DNA from: Druceiella hillmani
Lineage: Eukaryota > Arthropoda > Insecta > Lepidoptera > Hepialidae
NCBI GenBank assembly: GCA_039881145.1
Contig: JAYKKI010000006.1
Location: forward strand, 10,920,501 to 10,984,500
Direction: 5' to 3'
DNA: 64,000 bases
Part shown: in pieces, positions 45,380-57,902 of the stretch
Position numbering within the stretch: the first letter of the stretch is position 1
Layout: the number at the start of each line of letters is the position of its first letter
Notes under the pieces: model-generated
Told to the model about the DNA's origin: nothing
Database searches by the model: none
What the model saw: the letters and a program-made list of their open reading frames with translations, nothing else
Position numbers and translations under genes: made by a program

Positions 45380-45412
<33 letters not shown>
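45380..45412. repeat. (TA)n microsatellite
   Basis: ta run, continuing after a ttta interruption to 45420. Confidence 0.9.
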
Positions 45413-45420
<8 letters not shown>

Positions 45421-45424
45421 CGTT

Positions 45425-45560
45425 CCAAATTTAAAAGAGTGCGTTGGGAATAACTGGAAAGGAATTAGTTTCTGTTTGTCTATTGAAAACCACTGGACGG
45501 ATTTTGATGGAGTTAACAATATTGTTCACCTTAAGGGGCCAGAAGTAACATAAAGTATTA
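45425..45560 (+). repeat. fragment of a dispersed repeat (tentative)
   Basis: The phrase ccactggacggattttgatg is a common transposable-element-tail phrase in Lepidoptera; the rest is unrecognised. Flanked by (TA)n on both sides. Confidence 0.3.
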
Positions 45561-45606
45561 TTGTTGTATAAGGGTATAAGGTAAGTAAACAAAAATATAT
45601 ATAAAT

Positions 45607-45607
<1 letters not shown>

Positions 45608-45672
<65 letters not shown>
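45608..45672. repeat. (TA)n(TG)n microsatellite
   Basis: ta run passing directly into a gt run. Confidence 0.95.
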
Positions 45673-45889
45673 ATTATTGTGGTACTAAGAAGTGGAGCAA
45701 TAAAAAAAATTGCTTACGTGCACACAAAATTTAACTGCTTTAAATTGCTATGAAAAGAATTACCGTTTCAATATTTTCATTGCCTTTTTAAATTTTTAAC
45801 ACTGAGCGAGCTAAGAAAATGTTAAAATATGTAAAAGAATCAACGAATTGATATTATAGAAACACTTGTGGCTGGTCTCAATACGGTGC

Positions 45890-45990
45890 GTTAGGCGTAA
45901 GTTAAATCGCGCTCTCGACGTCGGTTCGTATATTAATCGCGGTTCGTATATTAATCGCGACGTCGGTTCGTATATTAATATAGGATCGTA
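45890..45990. repeat. short tandem repeat 'cggttcgtatattaatcgcg', about 3 copies
   Basis: Three near-copies of a roughly 20-29 bp unit at 45920-45980, two of them joined to gacgt. Flanking gatcgtacacgcgatc is an imperfect palindrome. Confidence 0.8.
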
Positions 45991-45999
45991 CACGCGATC

Positions 46000-46450
46000 C
46001 TAGTCGCGGTAAAAATCGAGTATATGCGAAAAATCTATACAATAGATATCTAAGAAACGAAAGTGGTAAGAAAAGAGAAAACCTTATTTTTTACGCAATT
46101 TGATAAGGACTAAAGAAAACATTGGTAAATGCAATTAATATTCACGAGAAAAGATTTCTGGATCTATCTTTTTCATCCAAAAGTGCCTGTCATTTTCATT
46201 ATTACGCTATTACTAAATAACTGATCAGCAATATTATATTAAAATAATATTTTTTATTCTATTCACAAAATGAAATTTTAATTAATACATTAGCCGCATC
46301 TTCGGAAATGGGGGGCAGAAATAAAATTCCATATTTTTTTATCAAAACATTAGCGCGATTTCACGAGCGTCTTTTTTTAATTTATATAATTCTATTAATG
46401 CAATTAGTTTGAAACCAGATTTTCCGAAATAGTATACAAAATCCATTGCC
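46000..46450. other. AT-rich non-coding stretch
   Basis: Possibly 3' flank of the decayed Helitron; nothing else recognised. Confidence 0.4.
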
Positions 46451-46862
46451 TTAAAGTGCTTTGGAATATACTATATTCTTCATTCTATTTACCTCTGGTT
46501 TTCAACCCAAATTAATGTTCACCACTGAATGATCTGAACAAAGCAACATAAAGTTGACCGAGAGAAAAACATTCTCCTCTTAAATCTATTCCAACATGGT
46601 TGAAGGTTTGTACTTAGGATTTGTTTATGATGATGACAAACGCTTTTTTTGATTGAAAGCTTTGACATTGTTTTCAAAATCAGTCGGCATCAAAAGGATT
46701 TGATGTACAAGAACGGTTTGTTCTACCACTGGCTCAGTCAGCCTTATTGCAAATATTACATTATTTCAAAGATATTTCATATATAATCTTGTCCCGTTAT
46801 ATAGACTTAGTAGGCTGAGTTTGCATAGTAATATGTTGAAAGTACCGGATTTTAACTTAAGA
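46451..46862 (-). pseudogene. Helitron helicase (RepHel), C-terminal fragment
   Basis: Minus-strand remnant of the Pif1-like helicase that Helitrons use for rolling-circle transposition. Reading from 46862 down it gives LKSGTFNILLCKLSLLSLYNGTRL (family form LKVGxPxxLLRNLxPPxLCNGTRL), then NNVIFAIRLTEPV and PTDFENNV. Next come the helicase motif VI region INKS*VQTFNHVGIDLRGECFSLGQLYVAL (family INKSQGQTxxxVGxxLxxxxFxHGQLYVAxSR), then SGEHN and a KNIVY tail before a stop at 46451-46453. At least two internal stops and small frame changes disable it. The N-terminal Rep part is absent. Confidence 0.8.
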
Positions 46863-47008
46863 AAATATAAAACTTAAGAAGCTTTCTGTATTGAAATTTT
46901 AGAGTTCAAACATATAGTCTGAAATATTACTCAAAATATGGGCTTTCTGACACGTAAATGTTTTGTTTTTAATTTAGACGACTGGTTCCAGAGGTAATAA
47001 ATTAAAAA

Positions 47009-47700
47009 AACTTTACCGTTTTATATATTAGCATGTTTAGTTACAAAAAGCGAACACATAAATAAACATTTTCCTGTTTAATATTAGCATAGTTATAAAA
47101 TGTGTGCAAATAAATAAATTTTCCGCTTTATATATTAGTATAGTTAAAAAACACGGACAGGTAAGTAAATATACTAATTTTTCCGATTTATATATTAACA
47201 TAAGTAAAAAACGCGAAAAAAGAAATAAATAAAGAAACTTTTTCGCTTTACATATTACTATAGTTATATAGTAATATGTTATAGTTATAAACTCCAAAAA
47301 AGTAAATAAACAAACTTTTCCGCTTTATGTATTAGTATAGTTATACTATGCAAACAAAGAAATAAATAAAGAATCTTTTCCTCTTTAGATATTACTATAG
47401 TTAAAAAAAACGGGATGAAATAAAAATTAAAAACAATTTCCGCTTTATATGTTGATATAGTTAAGAGACTCCAAAAATAAATAAATAAAGAAACTTTTCC
47501 GCTTCATATATCAGTCTAGTTAAAAACCGCGAGATTAAAAAAACTTCCGCTTTATATATTAGTAGAATTAAAAAACGCAAACAAATAAGTAAATAAAAAA
47601 AATCCTCTTTATATGCTAATATAGTTAAGAAAAGGGAACGAATAAAAAAATAAAGAAACTTTTCTGCTTTTTATATTAATATAGTTAAAAATATCACAAT
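47009..47700. repeat. degenerate tandem repeat of about 50-68 bp, about 12 units
   Basis: Each unit has cttttccgctttatatatta, gtatagttaaaaaac and an aaataaataaa-rich part. Unit length varies through the a-rich part. The minus-strand open frame at 47037-47297 is a by-product. Confidence 0.85.
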
Positions 47701-49783
47701 ATGAAAGAAGTCATAAAATTAAACTTGTGTGCTAAAATATATATTCTTTGTTTGCTAACACTTAAAATTCACTCAAAATAGCGTTAGAACTAAGTATTAA
47801 AGTCCGAATTCATTTGGTTCCACTATTGCGAAACATTACAGCCTTCGTACAATACTCATATTCTACCAATATTACAACATAATCCTAATATTGAGTAATA
47901 TTCATAAAATATCAAATAATGTCACATAAATAAAAAATAGATAAATAGAGTTTAGTTGAATGAACAATTTTCTTCAAGGATTTCTACATTACGGTCGATT
48001 TGTGGTTCTTGGGGGAGAAAAGTCATTATATTTGAAAGAAGCTGCTTTAACATAGAAATAACGTAAGAAAATTGCTTTATAATAATAACAAAAATCATTT
48101 TAAGAACATATTTGACCTTAAAAGCTTCAAAATCCAAGATTATATGAAAAAAAAAATACGTGACGTCTCTAGACCTGCTTCAAAAGCAGCATTGAATATT
48201 TACTCTGTTTCGCTGCGGTATTCCTGGCACACACGATCTAATGAATGCATTTAATTCTAGCATTTGTCAAGTTAACTCATTTATACCCGCAGCCATCTTT
48301 GTTTAATTTATATTGGAAGATTAGATATAATAATTCGGAAGTTAATAAAATGCCACATTCTTATTTCTGAAGATAGCAATGAAAGGCAAGAGATATGAAA
48401 GTTCAGGACAGTTAATAATCTGTTTTCTACAGAAATGTTACTACTATTCCACGTCCGCCTTTCACGTTTCTGGCATTCAGTGCCACGCCGACTAATAGAG
48501 AATTAAGACCTGGATCATTCTTAGTAAAACTTCATTTTATGTCGACAAAAGCTGTATAATTGTTGAAGTATGCTTCATCCATTCACTCTTGTCTTCATAA
48601 ATAGCAATCAATGGATGATAGGATGGGGATACGGTGAAGGTACACAGCGGTATAGTCATATCCGCCTGTTGTTCGGAAGGCAGCGACCGTCAGGTGATGA
48701 TGATGTGAGGCCAGATGTAATTAAAGTATCTTGTTACTCTCTTTTGGCTGCATCAACTGTTTTTATACATACACAATTATATCTCTATAGAAAAGGGTAA
48801 GTCTTTCTATCGAAATATAACTTTGAATAACTATTTTCAAGTGGTAACTGCAAAATATAAGAGCGAAAAAGTTTAGTAGCACAATATGTATTTAGGAATC
48901 CTAAATTTCCCTGTTCGTGAATATTTTTGTAAACTTAAACAATCTTAAACGTTATATTAAAATTTTGATGATGTATTTATTTTGTAGATATTGGCTTCCT
49001 TACCTAGATTCACATATTTAGCTTACCGGAGACTAAACGTTTTTGATCACAAAAACGATGGGCAAAAAAATTGCAGCGAAATCTTTATATGAAATTATGT
49101 TATCAAAAGCAAATATTAGTTCGAAACATTCTACATATCAGATTAGTTTATTATTTATATATGATACTACCGGTATCTTATAATTTCATCGCCATGGAAT
49201 TCCGAAATATAAGAAATAAATAATTAGTTTAAACCCTACGCGAACCGACTTTCACTTCTTCCCGTTCCCCTGGCTAGTTTTTGTTTAATTTTCTGCTTAC
49301 CTATCATAATAATTTGGGAACCATTGGAGGTATCACAAGGAAACAAAACTAAATTGATCCCAGAGTTACTATCTTTATGCGAATTACTTTTGATTTAAAT
49401 CCATTCACACAAACAGACAGATAGACATACATTTTTCACATTATATTCTTTTTAGTAATGAAATAAGTGAAAATCACATGATTTGCAAATCACAGACAGA
49501 TAATTCATTATATTATTTATGGATATATCTTGCAAATTTATAAATATGTCACGCAGAATTTACATAGCTTATCCAACATAAGATAAGATTTAAAGTACGT
49601 ACACCAAAAATGACATAGATAACATAAGAAAAGAAAATTTATATATTAAATTTTGTAAAGCGCTTAGATCGCAGAGGGTTAAAAAATTCTTTTGAAACGT
49701 TTACCGAGCAGAAATAGTTCTGGGCTTCGCTATTTGTGGAATCCTTGAGACGCCAAAGACGAGTATTCCAATGACGTTCAATT
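47701..49783. other. non-coding stretch
   Basis: No gene recognised. A moderately GC-richer segment at about 48570-48740 (ggcagcgaccgtcaggtgat) is open on the plus strand for 76 residues but unrecognised. Confidence 0.4.
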
Positions 49784-50490
49784 TTAATTCCTCAGAAGCA
49801 GGTATTTAATATCGATGATTTGTTTTTCGTAAAAGTTTTCGAATTTTGGAACTAAAGTCTGTTGACAGCAGGAAGGAACGTAGAATATATATTCGAGTGG
49901 CATTACGAAATTCTTCTTCACGGAGTTCCACTCATATTGGGGGCTTGACAATACTGTGCAGTACAGTTTTCTAAGCAGCTGATGCAAAGAGCGAGGTAGT
50001 GCTATAGCTAAACCACTCCCACAAGTTCTTCTATCAGAAATGTCGGCACTGTCCTATTCCTTATTTTTCAGCTATGTTTCTGTGGGGAATGAGTTAGAGG
50101 ACTTCGTGGTTTTCGCTTCTCATAACGTGTTCAAATTAAGCTAGCTTTCTGCGCTTAACGGTCTTCGTAAACTCTATTTCGTTTTCAAGTTTCTGTGTCA
50201 CTCCTTCGTTTATTATATGCTTTCGCCAGGATATTTTCAAAATACGGTGGTGTATCCACATCTCGAAGGCTCTCAGTTCCTTCGTGATATTCTATGTGAG
50301 CGTCTATGCTTCTACGCCGTTCGGTAGCACTGAATATGTGTAGCAGTATGCTATTCTCATTCTCGGATTCAGTCTGAGATTTCTGTAGTACACCACCTTT
50401 TAATGTTGAACGAGCCATTTCGATGAGAACTTTAATTTGTTGTGGATAGTCTCCGCTTTTTTTTAATCCAGATTCCCTGCTGATTGCAAG
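49784..50490 (-). pseudogene. unrecognised coding-like remnant in two pieces
   Basis: Piece 1: minus-strand frame from about 50486 to TGA at 50185-50187, about 100 residues (… SGDYPQQIKVLIEMARST, KSQTESENENSILLHIFSA, HIEYHEGTESLRDVDTPPYF …) with balanced composition and mixed codons. An acceptor-like cag precedes it near 50482. In another frame the reading continues to a basic end KTVKRRKLA near 50112. Piece 2: minus-strand frame about 50050-49784, about 85 residues (… LHQLLRKLYCTVLSSPQYEW, FVMPLEYIFYVPSCCQ …). Stops separate the pieces. Best explained as a decayed gene or mobile-element protein; an intact exon (piece 1) of an unknown gene is possible. No family recognised. Confidence 0.35.
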
Positions 50491-52059
50491 GTTAGGAAAA
50501 TAAAATTTGTTCAGTTACTTCTAATACATATATTCTTATGACATTGCAGCCATTTCGTGCCGCACTAATTTTTCATCGCGCGCCTTTATTTGTATATTTT
50601 TTTTGACTTTGTTTTTGTTATTAAATTCGCTCACGGAGTTTAAGCTACATAATACGGGGTATGTTATAATAAATTAAAATATGATTCTTGACATTTATTA
50701 GAGGTGTAAACTATAAATAACCGATAGTAACTTTGAGTGTAATTAATTTCAATGTCATTCGACATAATTCTCATAAAATGACATCTTCGAAATGCCAACG
50801 ATTTCTTTTTCTCTTATTAAATTCTTACAAACAGTTCTTTACAAAGTTTCATCTATTTAATGTGAAGTTATCTATAATAACTGGAACATTATTTTATTTG
50901 ATAAATTTATAGTTTAGAAATAGTTGATACCGCTGTAGGACATTTACTCCCCTTTCACACAGTTTCCGGCAAATAACTGTGTGATAGACAGATAACTTTT
51001 TTAGTATGTAGCGCAACTGCTGTCGAACCGCACATACTGACTGAAACGGAATCATCAAGATTCCATTTCATCAATTTGGTACGGATATCCAAATATATAG
51101 TTAGTTACTTCACTAAGGCGTGTATAAAATTAAGAAAAAACCTCCATAATATTAATAATAGCAGATTACATTTAAAAAAAAGGAAAAATAAAAATATTGA
51201 TTTAAACCAGAACGATAGAAGTACAGGACAAGAGCACACAAGGACTAGGTTTCAGAACAGATGAGTCTTTTTTCATTTCAGGAGAGATGAGACTTTTTTA
51301 ATCGAGCCTTAAAGACTAGAAAATTTTTTGATCGTCGGGGTCTATTTCATTCTATAGTTTTACTGTTTGTAAGTTATGGAATCATTTGGATCCACGAAAT
51401 ATTACAAAAATACATTATTGTTATTTGGACAGAGTTTTATTGCAAGAGGTATGAGAATGCTTGAAAGTAACTGGAGTGATTGAGAACAGAACCTAAGGCC
51501 TTCAGATCATAACCTAAGACAGCGAACAGACAAATCTTTAAATTAGTTTAATGTGCAAGCTAAGATTTAAGTTTTTTTGATATGTGGTATGATTATAGGA
51601 GAAAATAATCTCCGGCATTGATTAAAAATCAATGCGAGCGAAGGCGTGGGCAAAAGCTTTATATAAAGTTTATATAAATATATAAAAATCTCTATATGAA
51701 AACTTTATGATACATTATATTTAATATGTTTTGTATCTTTAAATAGTTTTATATCAAAATACAAAACTTGTTAGAGCCCATCGACCATATTTTAAATGCA
51801 TCAGCTTTCTTAAATTTTTATCTAAATTTTTAATTTTAACGATTTTCATCAAATGAAAATTATATTTTACCTAACTTGTGCCACCCATAGATTTTAAATC
51901 GATATATTTTTAGGAGCATAAAATTAACAGCACAATTATTAGAAGATTAAAATATAACTATTAATTTAGAAACGACGTCTGACTTGAATAGCATAGTTCA
52001 AAGCAAAGAATTTAATAAGCAAGTGAATTCGATTTGAATTATATGAATTCCGTAAAAGG
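50491..52059. other. AT-rich non-coding stretch
   Basis: Nothing recognised. Confidence 0.5.
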
Positions 52060-52440
52060 CACGCACGGTTCTATTGAACTCACACTGCACGTGCATCTGC
52101 ATCGCTGCATTGCATCGTTACGGCCTAGCAACAGATGACCTGCGTTGCATTTACACTGCTCTCCGCTCTCGAGTCATTGATAAAAGATAATGGGTTTGTA
52201 TTAAAACTTCAACTTCTCGCACGCAGCGCGAAAGCGAAAGTATTTACCTATTTTCCGTTATTCATACAGCACTTTCAAGCATGTTATAGTAATTAGCAAG
52301 ACGCCAGTAAGTGTTATGCTTAGCGCTTTTCAATATGCCCATATAAAACTGTTGCGAAAGCTCACGAGCTTTTACTGGCCATCACGAGCTCGCGGGATCA
52401 CCTCGATGTTCGGCTTAAAGGCGATCGGTTATTGTGACTT
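52060..52440. other. GC-richer block, candidate regulatory region
   Basis: Contains E-box-like words (cacgtg at about 52088, cagatg), GATA-type words (ttgataaaagataa), tgcatctgcatcgctgcatt repeats, and paired gctcacgagc / cacgagctcgcg words. No long open frame on either strand. Transcription-factor content is inference from short words. Confidence 0.3.
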
Positions 52441-52479
52441 CCTGCAGACTTTTGTGAGCTTTTTTTTTAGTTCAAGAAA

Positions 52480-52516
52480 TCGAAATTAATTTTATGATAA
52501 TGAAAATTAATTTCGA
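52480..52516. repeat. 13-bp inverted repeat
   Basis: cgaaattaatttt … aaaattaatttcg with a short loop. Confidence 0.75.
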
Positions 52517-52649
52517 ATTCTCGAAATATCTTTCAGTTTATGTACGTGTTAAATCGGTATATTTAAGTGCAGTTAACTTGTAATGCGACTTGTTTTCAAG
52601 TGAATGTTTTGGTTTGTGTGTTAGAGATTTTTAATACAATAAATTGACT

Positions 52650-53426
52650 TGTATTTTTAGGATTCTGTACCTCAAAATAAAAAAAGTAACCCTTATAGGA
52701 TCACTTGGGTGACCGTCTGCCTGTTTGTTAGTCAAAGCCCTTTTTCTCCGAAGCAGCTTGAGATATTAAGTTGAAATTAATATCGGGTACTGAGGCCCAT
52801 AGCCTTATATTGCTGTAAACATTCAAGATCTTTAGTTCACTTTATATTACAATAAATTGACTTGTATTTTTAGGATTCTGTACCTCAAAATAAAAAAAAG
52901 TAACCCTTATAGGATCACTTGGTTGACCGTCTGCCTTTTTCTTAGTCAAAGCTCTTTTTCTCCGAAGCAGCTTGAGATATTAAGTTGAAATTAATATCGT
53001 GTACTGAGGCCCATAGCTTTATATTGCTGTAAAAATTCAAGATCTTTAGTTCCCGCAACAAAAAGATACGGTCCTAAATTTTTTTTCATACTTACTGATC
53101 ATCAATACCTGTAGAGTACCTTATACTTGTAAGGTACATCCGGTCGGCTTACAGTCTTGAAATTCTGCATAATGAGAGGTCTTATAGTACAAGTAAAGGG
53201 AAAAATCCAAAAAGAAAATATTTATAATTCTATGTGGAATTATATATTTTTATAAAAGTTTGGTTTTCCGCCTGTGAGAGATGTAGTCAATATGTTTACG
53301 TTTTAAAAAAATCAATATTTGTAAATAGTTTAATTTAGAAATACTATGTATACTTAAATGTTTAGTGTCTAAAAGCGTACGGAACATTCGTAGTGCTAGT
53401 TCTACTCGTGCTTGATAGGCTTTTTA
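52650..53426 (+). repeat. lepidopteran dispersed repeat with an internal 200-bp duplication
   Basis: Head tttttaggattctgtacctc at 52657 and again at 52867. Both units share aagtaacccttataggatca, tgaccgtctgcc, ctttttctccgaagcagctt and tgaggcccatagc. The element continues with a ccggtcggcttacagtcttg box (53146) and ends in acggaacattcgtagtgcta…ctcgtgctt (about 53381-53416). The order of boxes matches a very common moth repeat known to me. Confidence 0.75.
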
Positions 53427-53935
53427 GTAAGTTTGTAAGTCCATGCGTTTTTAATTTATCGATACACTTGGATCTATACTTTGTTTTTTTGACAAGTGAT
53501 ATCAAGTTTAAATAAATTAAAATCGTCATCGACAAACACTGAAAATAGAAAAGTGTTATTTTTTTCCATAAAAGCACAGGAAAATATTAAATTATTAATA
53601 TTAAATAAAAAAATATTTCAGTAGGTCTATTCGTACCACTGTGGCTACAGAAACCATGGAACTCGTTCTGTCGCGACATTTCTCGTCTTTTTGAAAAAAA
53701 AAATTTCGTAAACCAGCAATTTGACACACGAATTTTCAAACAAAAACCCGTTAATAAAGACCCATCACAGGTCTCCCATTCGATTATGTTGATTCTAATG
53801 GGGACACGGATCATTTTTATCTCGCTATCAATACTTCGAATGTATTCTTTTTTTCCCTTTTCGTCTTTCCTAAACTCAGGGAACAGAATAATATAGTTCA
53901 AAAGATTTATTGATAAACGATAGACATGTGCGGAG
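53427..53935. other. AT-rich non-coding stretch
   Basis: Nothing recognised; open minus-strand frames at 53362-53901 lack coding character. Confidence 0.5.
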
Positions 53936-54040
53936 ATCGATAATTGTGTACGACATATCGATAAGTATGTACGGAGATACAGTCTGAATCTCCGTACATA
54001 TTTATCGACATATCGATAAATATGTAATGTCGATAAATAT
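53936..54040. promoter_or_regulatory. TATCGATA cluster in a 21-bp hairpin (tentative)
   Basis: Stem 53958-53978 with 53988-54008 (core gtacggagat / atctccgtac, one G·T pair, 9-nt loop). Two perfect tatcgata words at 53956-53963 and 54011-54018 sit at the ends of the arms, with related tcgata words at 53937 and 54030. TATCGATA is the DREF site of insects; whether it acts here is unknown, and the arrangement may simply be a small foldback element. Confidence 0.4.
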
Positions 54041-54059
54041 GTATATTTCTCGTATGAAC

Positions 54060-54792
54060 TACAAAAAAAATTAATGAAATAATAATTTAAATTTAGGAAA
54101 TTTTTATCGATATACGTTAAGAATTAATATTATTTCTCATTTTAATTTCAACACCATGCCTATCTACTAAAAGGGAAATTAAACTATATATGTCTGACTT
54201 CTGTAACTGGGCCGCCGCTTCCTTCTACACCAAATAGTCTCCGAGAAAAAAGCTAGATACCAAAGTGATTTCATGATTGTTCTGTTTTTTTTCAGTTTTA
54301 GCACGAAGACTAATTAACACTAATTTCGTATTATTTAAATATTTAATATATCAGTTTACGAAATGGTTAGAAAATAATTTAGCAGAATAAGCTATGTCGT
54401 TGCTCTAACTAATATGTGAACGTTTCAAACGCCTGACATTTTTATTTTTAAAATCGACTTAAAATAGCAAAATATAATTCACAAGAAGAAATATTAACTG
54501 TGTATATACATTTAATTTCAATGTTATATATACTTTATATCTGAGGGCATTATTTAGTGGATTGGTAACGAAAGTTGAACGCTGTTATTCGTGATATAAT
54601 TTTATGTGAGTTATATTAATAGGCGTTAAGAGCCTGTTCTCTTAAGGACCTATTCCAATCATCATTATATATTATAAAATACAGTGTCTGTATGTTTGTT
54701 TAAAACTCAAGTTATACTAGACAGACTTTATTGCAATTTTCACTATCGGATGTGGTGTTATTTTCGAAAGATTAGTTATTATATATGACCTT

Positions 54793-54796
<4 letters not shown>
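54060..54796. other. AT-rich non-coding stretch
   Basis: Nothing recognised. Confidence 0.5.
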
Positions 54797-54834
<38 letters not shown>

Positions 54835-54838
54835 TAAT
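54797..54838. repeat. (TA)n microsatellite
   Basis: ta run ending in aatataatata. Confidence 0.9.
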
Positions 54839-57660
54839 ATAGTAAAGATAGGTTATGGAACTATGTTAATATTTGTGTAGGGCGTCCTGACGACAAACCA
54901 GGTAAGCACGAAGCACAACAGAAATGGGGACGGCCTTGGGTAACAAAAGATAGTAATAAACATATATTGGCCCACATTTCTACTTGTCATTTATAAACAC
55001 ACAACTTGTGTAATATTTTGATTAATACTATAACAGGAGCGTGATATTTTAATGAAATAAAAAACAACAAATGAATAAATTCATGGCCAAAGCACTCTTT
55101 TATTTTTACGCTCAACAGCGGAAACTATAAAACACGCTTGGCCGATAGGCGAATGTTACAATACATCCTAAATGTGTTTTCATGTGGCGATTTAATGTAA
55201 TAACAATTCAGGTTATAATTGTTTTTGTTAATAATTTAACTCTGTTCAATTGATGTTTACCCAGCGTATTTATTCTACTGCCATTAGTTGATACTGGAGT
55301 TTGGGTATTTGCACGTCCAGTCATAGGATTATACTTAATACTAGTGGTCTCCCAGTGATCTAAATTCGATCGTAATTCATTAATTGTTAAGTTTGAACGT
55401 TATATGTTTTCGTAAAACTCATTCAGTCTATCTGACATTTCAAAATTCTTTGGCGATAATCTACTCTGTGCGAATGTTTGACCATAGACTATTATGTATT
55501 GCACATTGACAGTATGAACGTAAACAATGAATCTTGATGTATTTGTGATATATAATTTAATGTATTTGTAACACTTTTATATATGTATGTTTATGCCCAT
55601 ATTATATATAAATTTTAGTTTTCTGTATTCATTTTCCATATAAACTTTAACTATGCCAATTCTCACACTCCTCCATGCGCGCAATATGCTTAAAAAGGGT
55701 TACAAAGTTTTCTCTTCTTGTTTTAGCGTATAGATTTTGTATCAACCTCTTTTATTGCTAATGTGTAAAAATAGTTTTATTACCGTTTCGTTTTACAAGT
55801 TCCTGAATTGTCGAGTATATAATTAGATCCTTATATACTTGTTCCTTATTTACATTTTAAAAAGTAAACCGTAAAAGCTAAAAACACCATTTTGTTTTAT
55901 GAATGCACAATTTTGTATGGTCCCAACTAAACTTCTTTAAAGTAGATTTTCCTTAAATGAAAAACCAAAAAACACTAATTGAAATATCAAAATGCGAATT
56001 GAAATAATGAAATGCGAAGAGGAATAAAGAAATTTCTGTTTTATATACGTGACTGATTTTATTCTTTATATACTCTTCTACACTGCTTAGTTTAACACTT
56101 TAGGTAACTAAAATAAACCACTCGTCTAGTAAAAGCTCCTGTAAAGTAAATACTTTGTACTTATTTCATTACACAAATTAATTAAATGACATACAGATAT
56201 CTGCTTAGAGAAAAGCCGAAGCAGGAAACAAACCATGTGTTTTCAGGTGATAGGTGCTTCACGGTTAAAGAAAAGAAGTCTGACTGTAGAGTCTGAGTAG
56301 AAGTAACATTGAAAGTTTTTTAGACATCTTGGCATATATAAACATTTAAGGTTATATAGTAATTCTAATTAAATTATTTTCAAATATTAATTTTTTATAA
56401 CGTTTTTTTATGGCCATAAATTTATTAATTTGTTATTTTTTATTCCATTAGAATATCCCGTATTGCCTATTATACCATTCACAGGCGAAAAACTTAGTGC
56501 ATATTTAAAAAAACTTAATATTATATGTTAATCGATAGAGTTTTCCTGTAACGTTCTAGTCAGATTTTACTAACCCTGTTTTTTAATATTTTTGGTTCAA
56601 TAGTTTTGGAAATAAGGAGAGGGGGAGATGTTCTATTTTAGCATATTTTTTAAAATACCAACCTTTTTAAATACGCATTTAAAATTATTAAAATTTTGTT
56701 TGTGTCCTTCATATAAATATTTCAAAGAAACAGCTACTGAAAAATATGTGAGCTTAAAAGATAATTTACTATGTCAAATGTAAAGTTTCTACGAAAGATT
56801 CTTTTGAAAGTTAAGAAAGTTTATTTCTGAGAAAGTCGGCTGTGGTAGACAGACACAGTTAGTTTGTGATCTTATAAGGAGTAATTTTTTTCAGTTTAAG
56901 ATTAAAAAATGACTAAATATCCAAATTAGGCCTCAAATTGTTCAAATAAATCACATTAAAACAACGAGAATAATAAAACGTTAAGCAAGATGCAGAATTG
57001 AACGAGGTCAAAAGCACAGATGAGCTTTTGTTAAACAAGGTCACGCTTATCTTAAGATAGCAGCAACAGCTTCCACATAACACTCAAGAAGAAGAAAACC
57101 CTGCCCGATTTCGACGTAACTTAAAAATATTTTACCTCAGGATATTTATAAATGACAAATCACTAGAAACGTTAACAACTACGTGCAGTAATGACCAAGA
57201 TAGCCACTTGCGCACTTGACATTTAAATACACATTTTAATTACACATTTTAATTGAATTACCTCAGTTCTTTAATAAATAACATCTCAGTACATGCTGTA
57301 TCCAGTAACCGATTGTAAACGATGGCATAATATGTTGCTGCAGTAACAAGTTACGTTATTTCTTGATACGAGAATTGGAATATTAACCTTATTTAGCGAT
57401 GCGTAGGAGGCCGATTACAAATGTATTAATATTGAGAAATTCATATTAGCATATTTATATTTTTTTAATGTATTCTAAACATTAATTTGTAAAAGTTCTC
57501 ATGTTACTCTGCATACTCATTAGAGGTAGTCTCCGTAACCATCTTCTCCGTGAGTCTATATGTCCATATCAATTGGTGTTAGCCCTATTCGCCTTTGCGT
57601 CATAAAATACGATTTTGTATAGGTTGTGGCCTCTTTTCAACCTGCATTTTTCTTTATTAC
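54839..57660. other. AT-rich non-coding stretch
   Basis: About 2.8 kb without a recognised gene, array or mobile element. Confidence 0.5.
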
Positions 57661-57666
57661 TTTTCC

Positions 57667-57902
57667 CACAAATAAATGAAACTACGTGATGTAGTATTAT
57701 TTCTACTTTCTTTAAGTTCTTTACCACGACCTAGGTTTTGTTGTATTACAATCTTTCTAATAGCGCACCTGAAGATGTTGTAATATAATGAAACCTAGAT
57801 CGTGGTAAAGAACTTAAAGAAAGTAGAAATAATACTACATCATGTAGTTTCATTTAATTGTGGGAAAAGAATTTCTACAAAATTAACGCCAAATATATTT
57901 AA
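57667..57902 (+). mobile_element. palindromic retroposon-like element, centre deleted
   Basis: Left arm from cacaaataaatgaaactacg to ttgtattacaatc (about 57753), then directly tttctaatagcgcacctgaa and the right arm to tttcatttaattgtg (57862). The tail attctacaaaattaacgcc…aaatatattt ends at about 57902. Part of the left arm next to the centre is lost. The flanks show only approximate direct repeats (ttattactttt / ttatttctttt), so this is an older copy. Confidence 0.85.
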
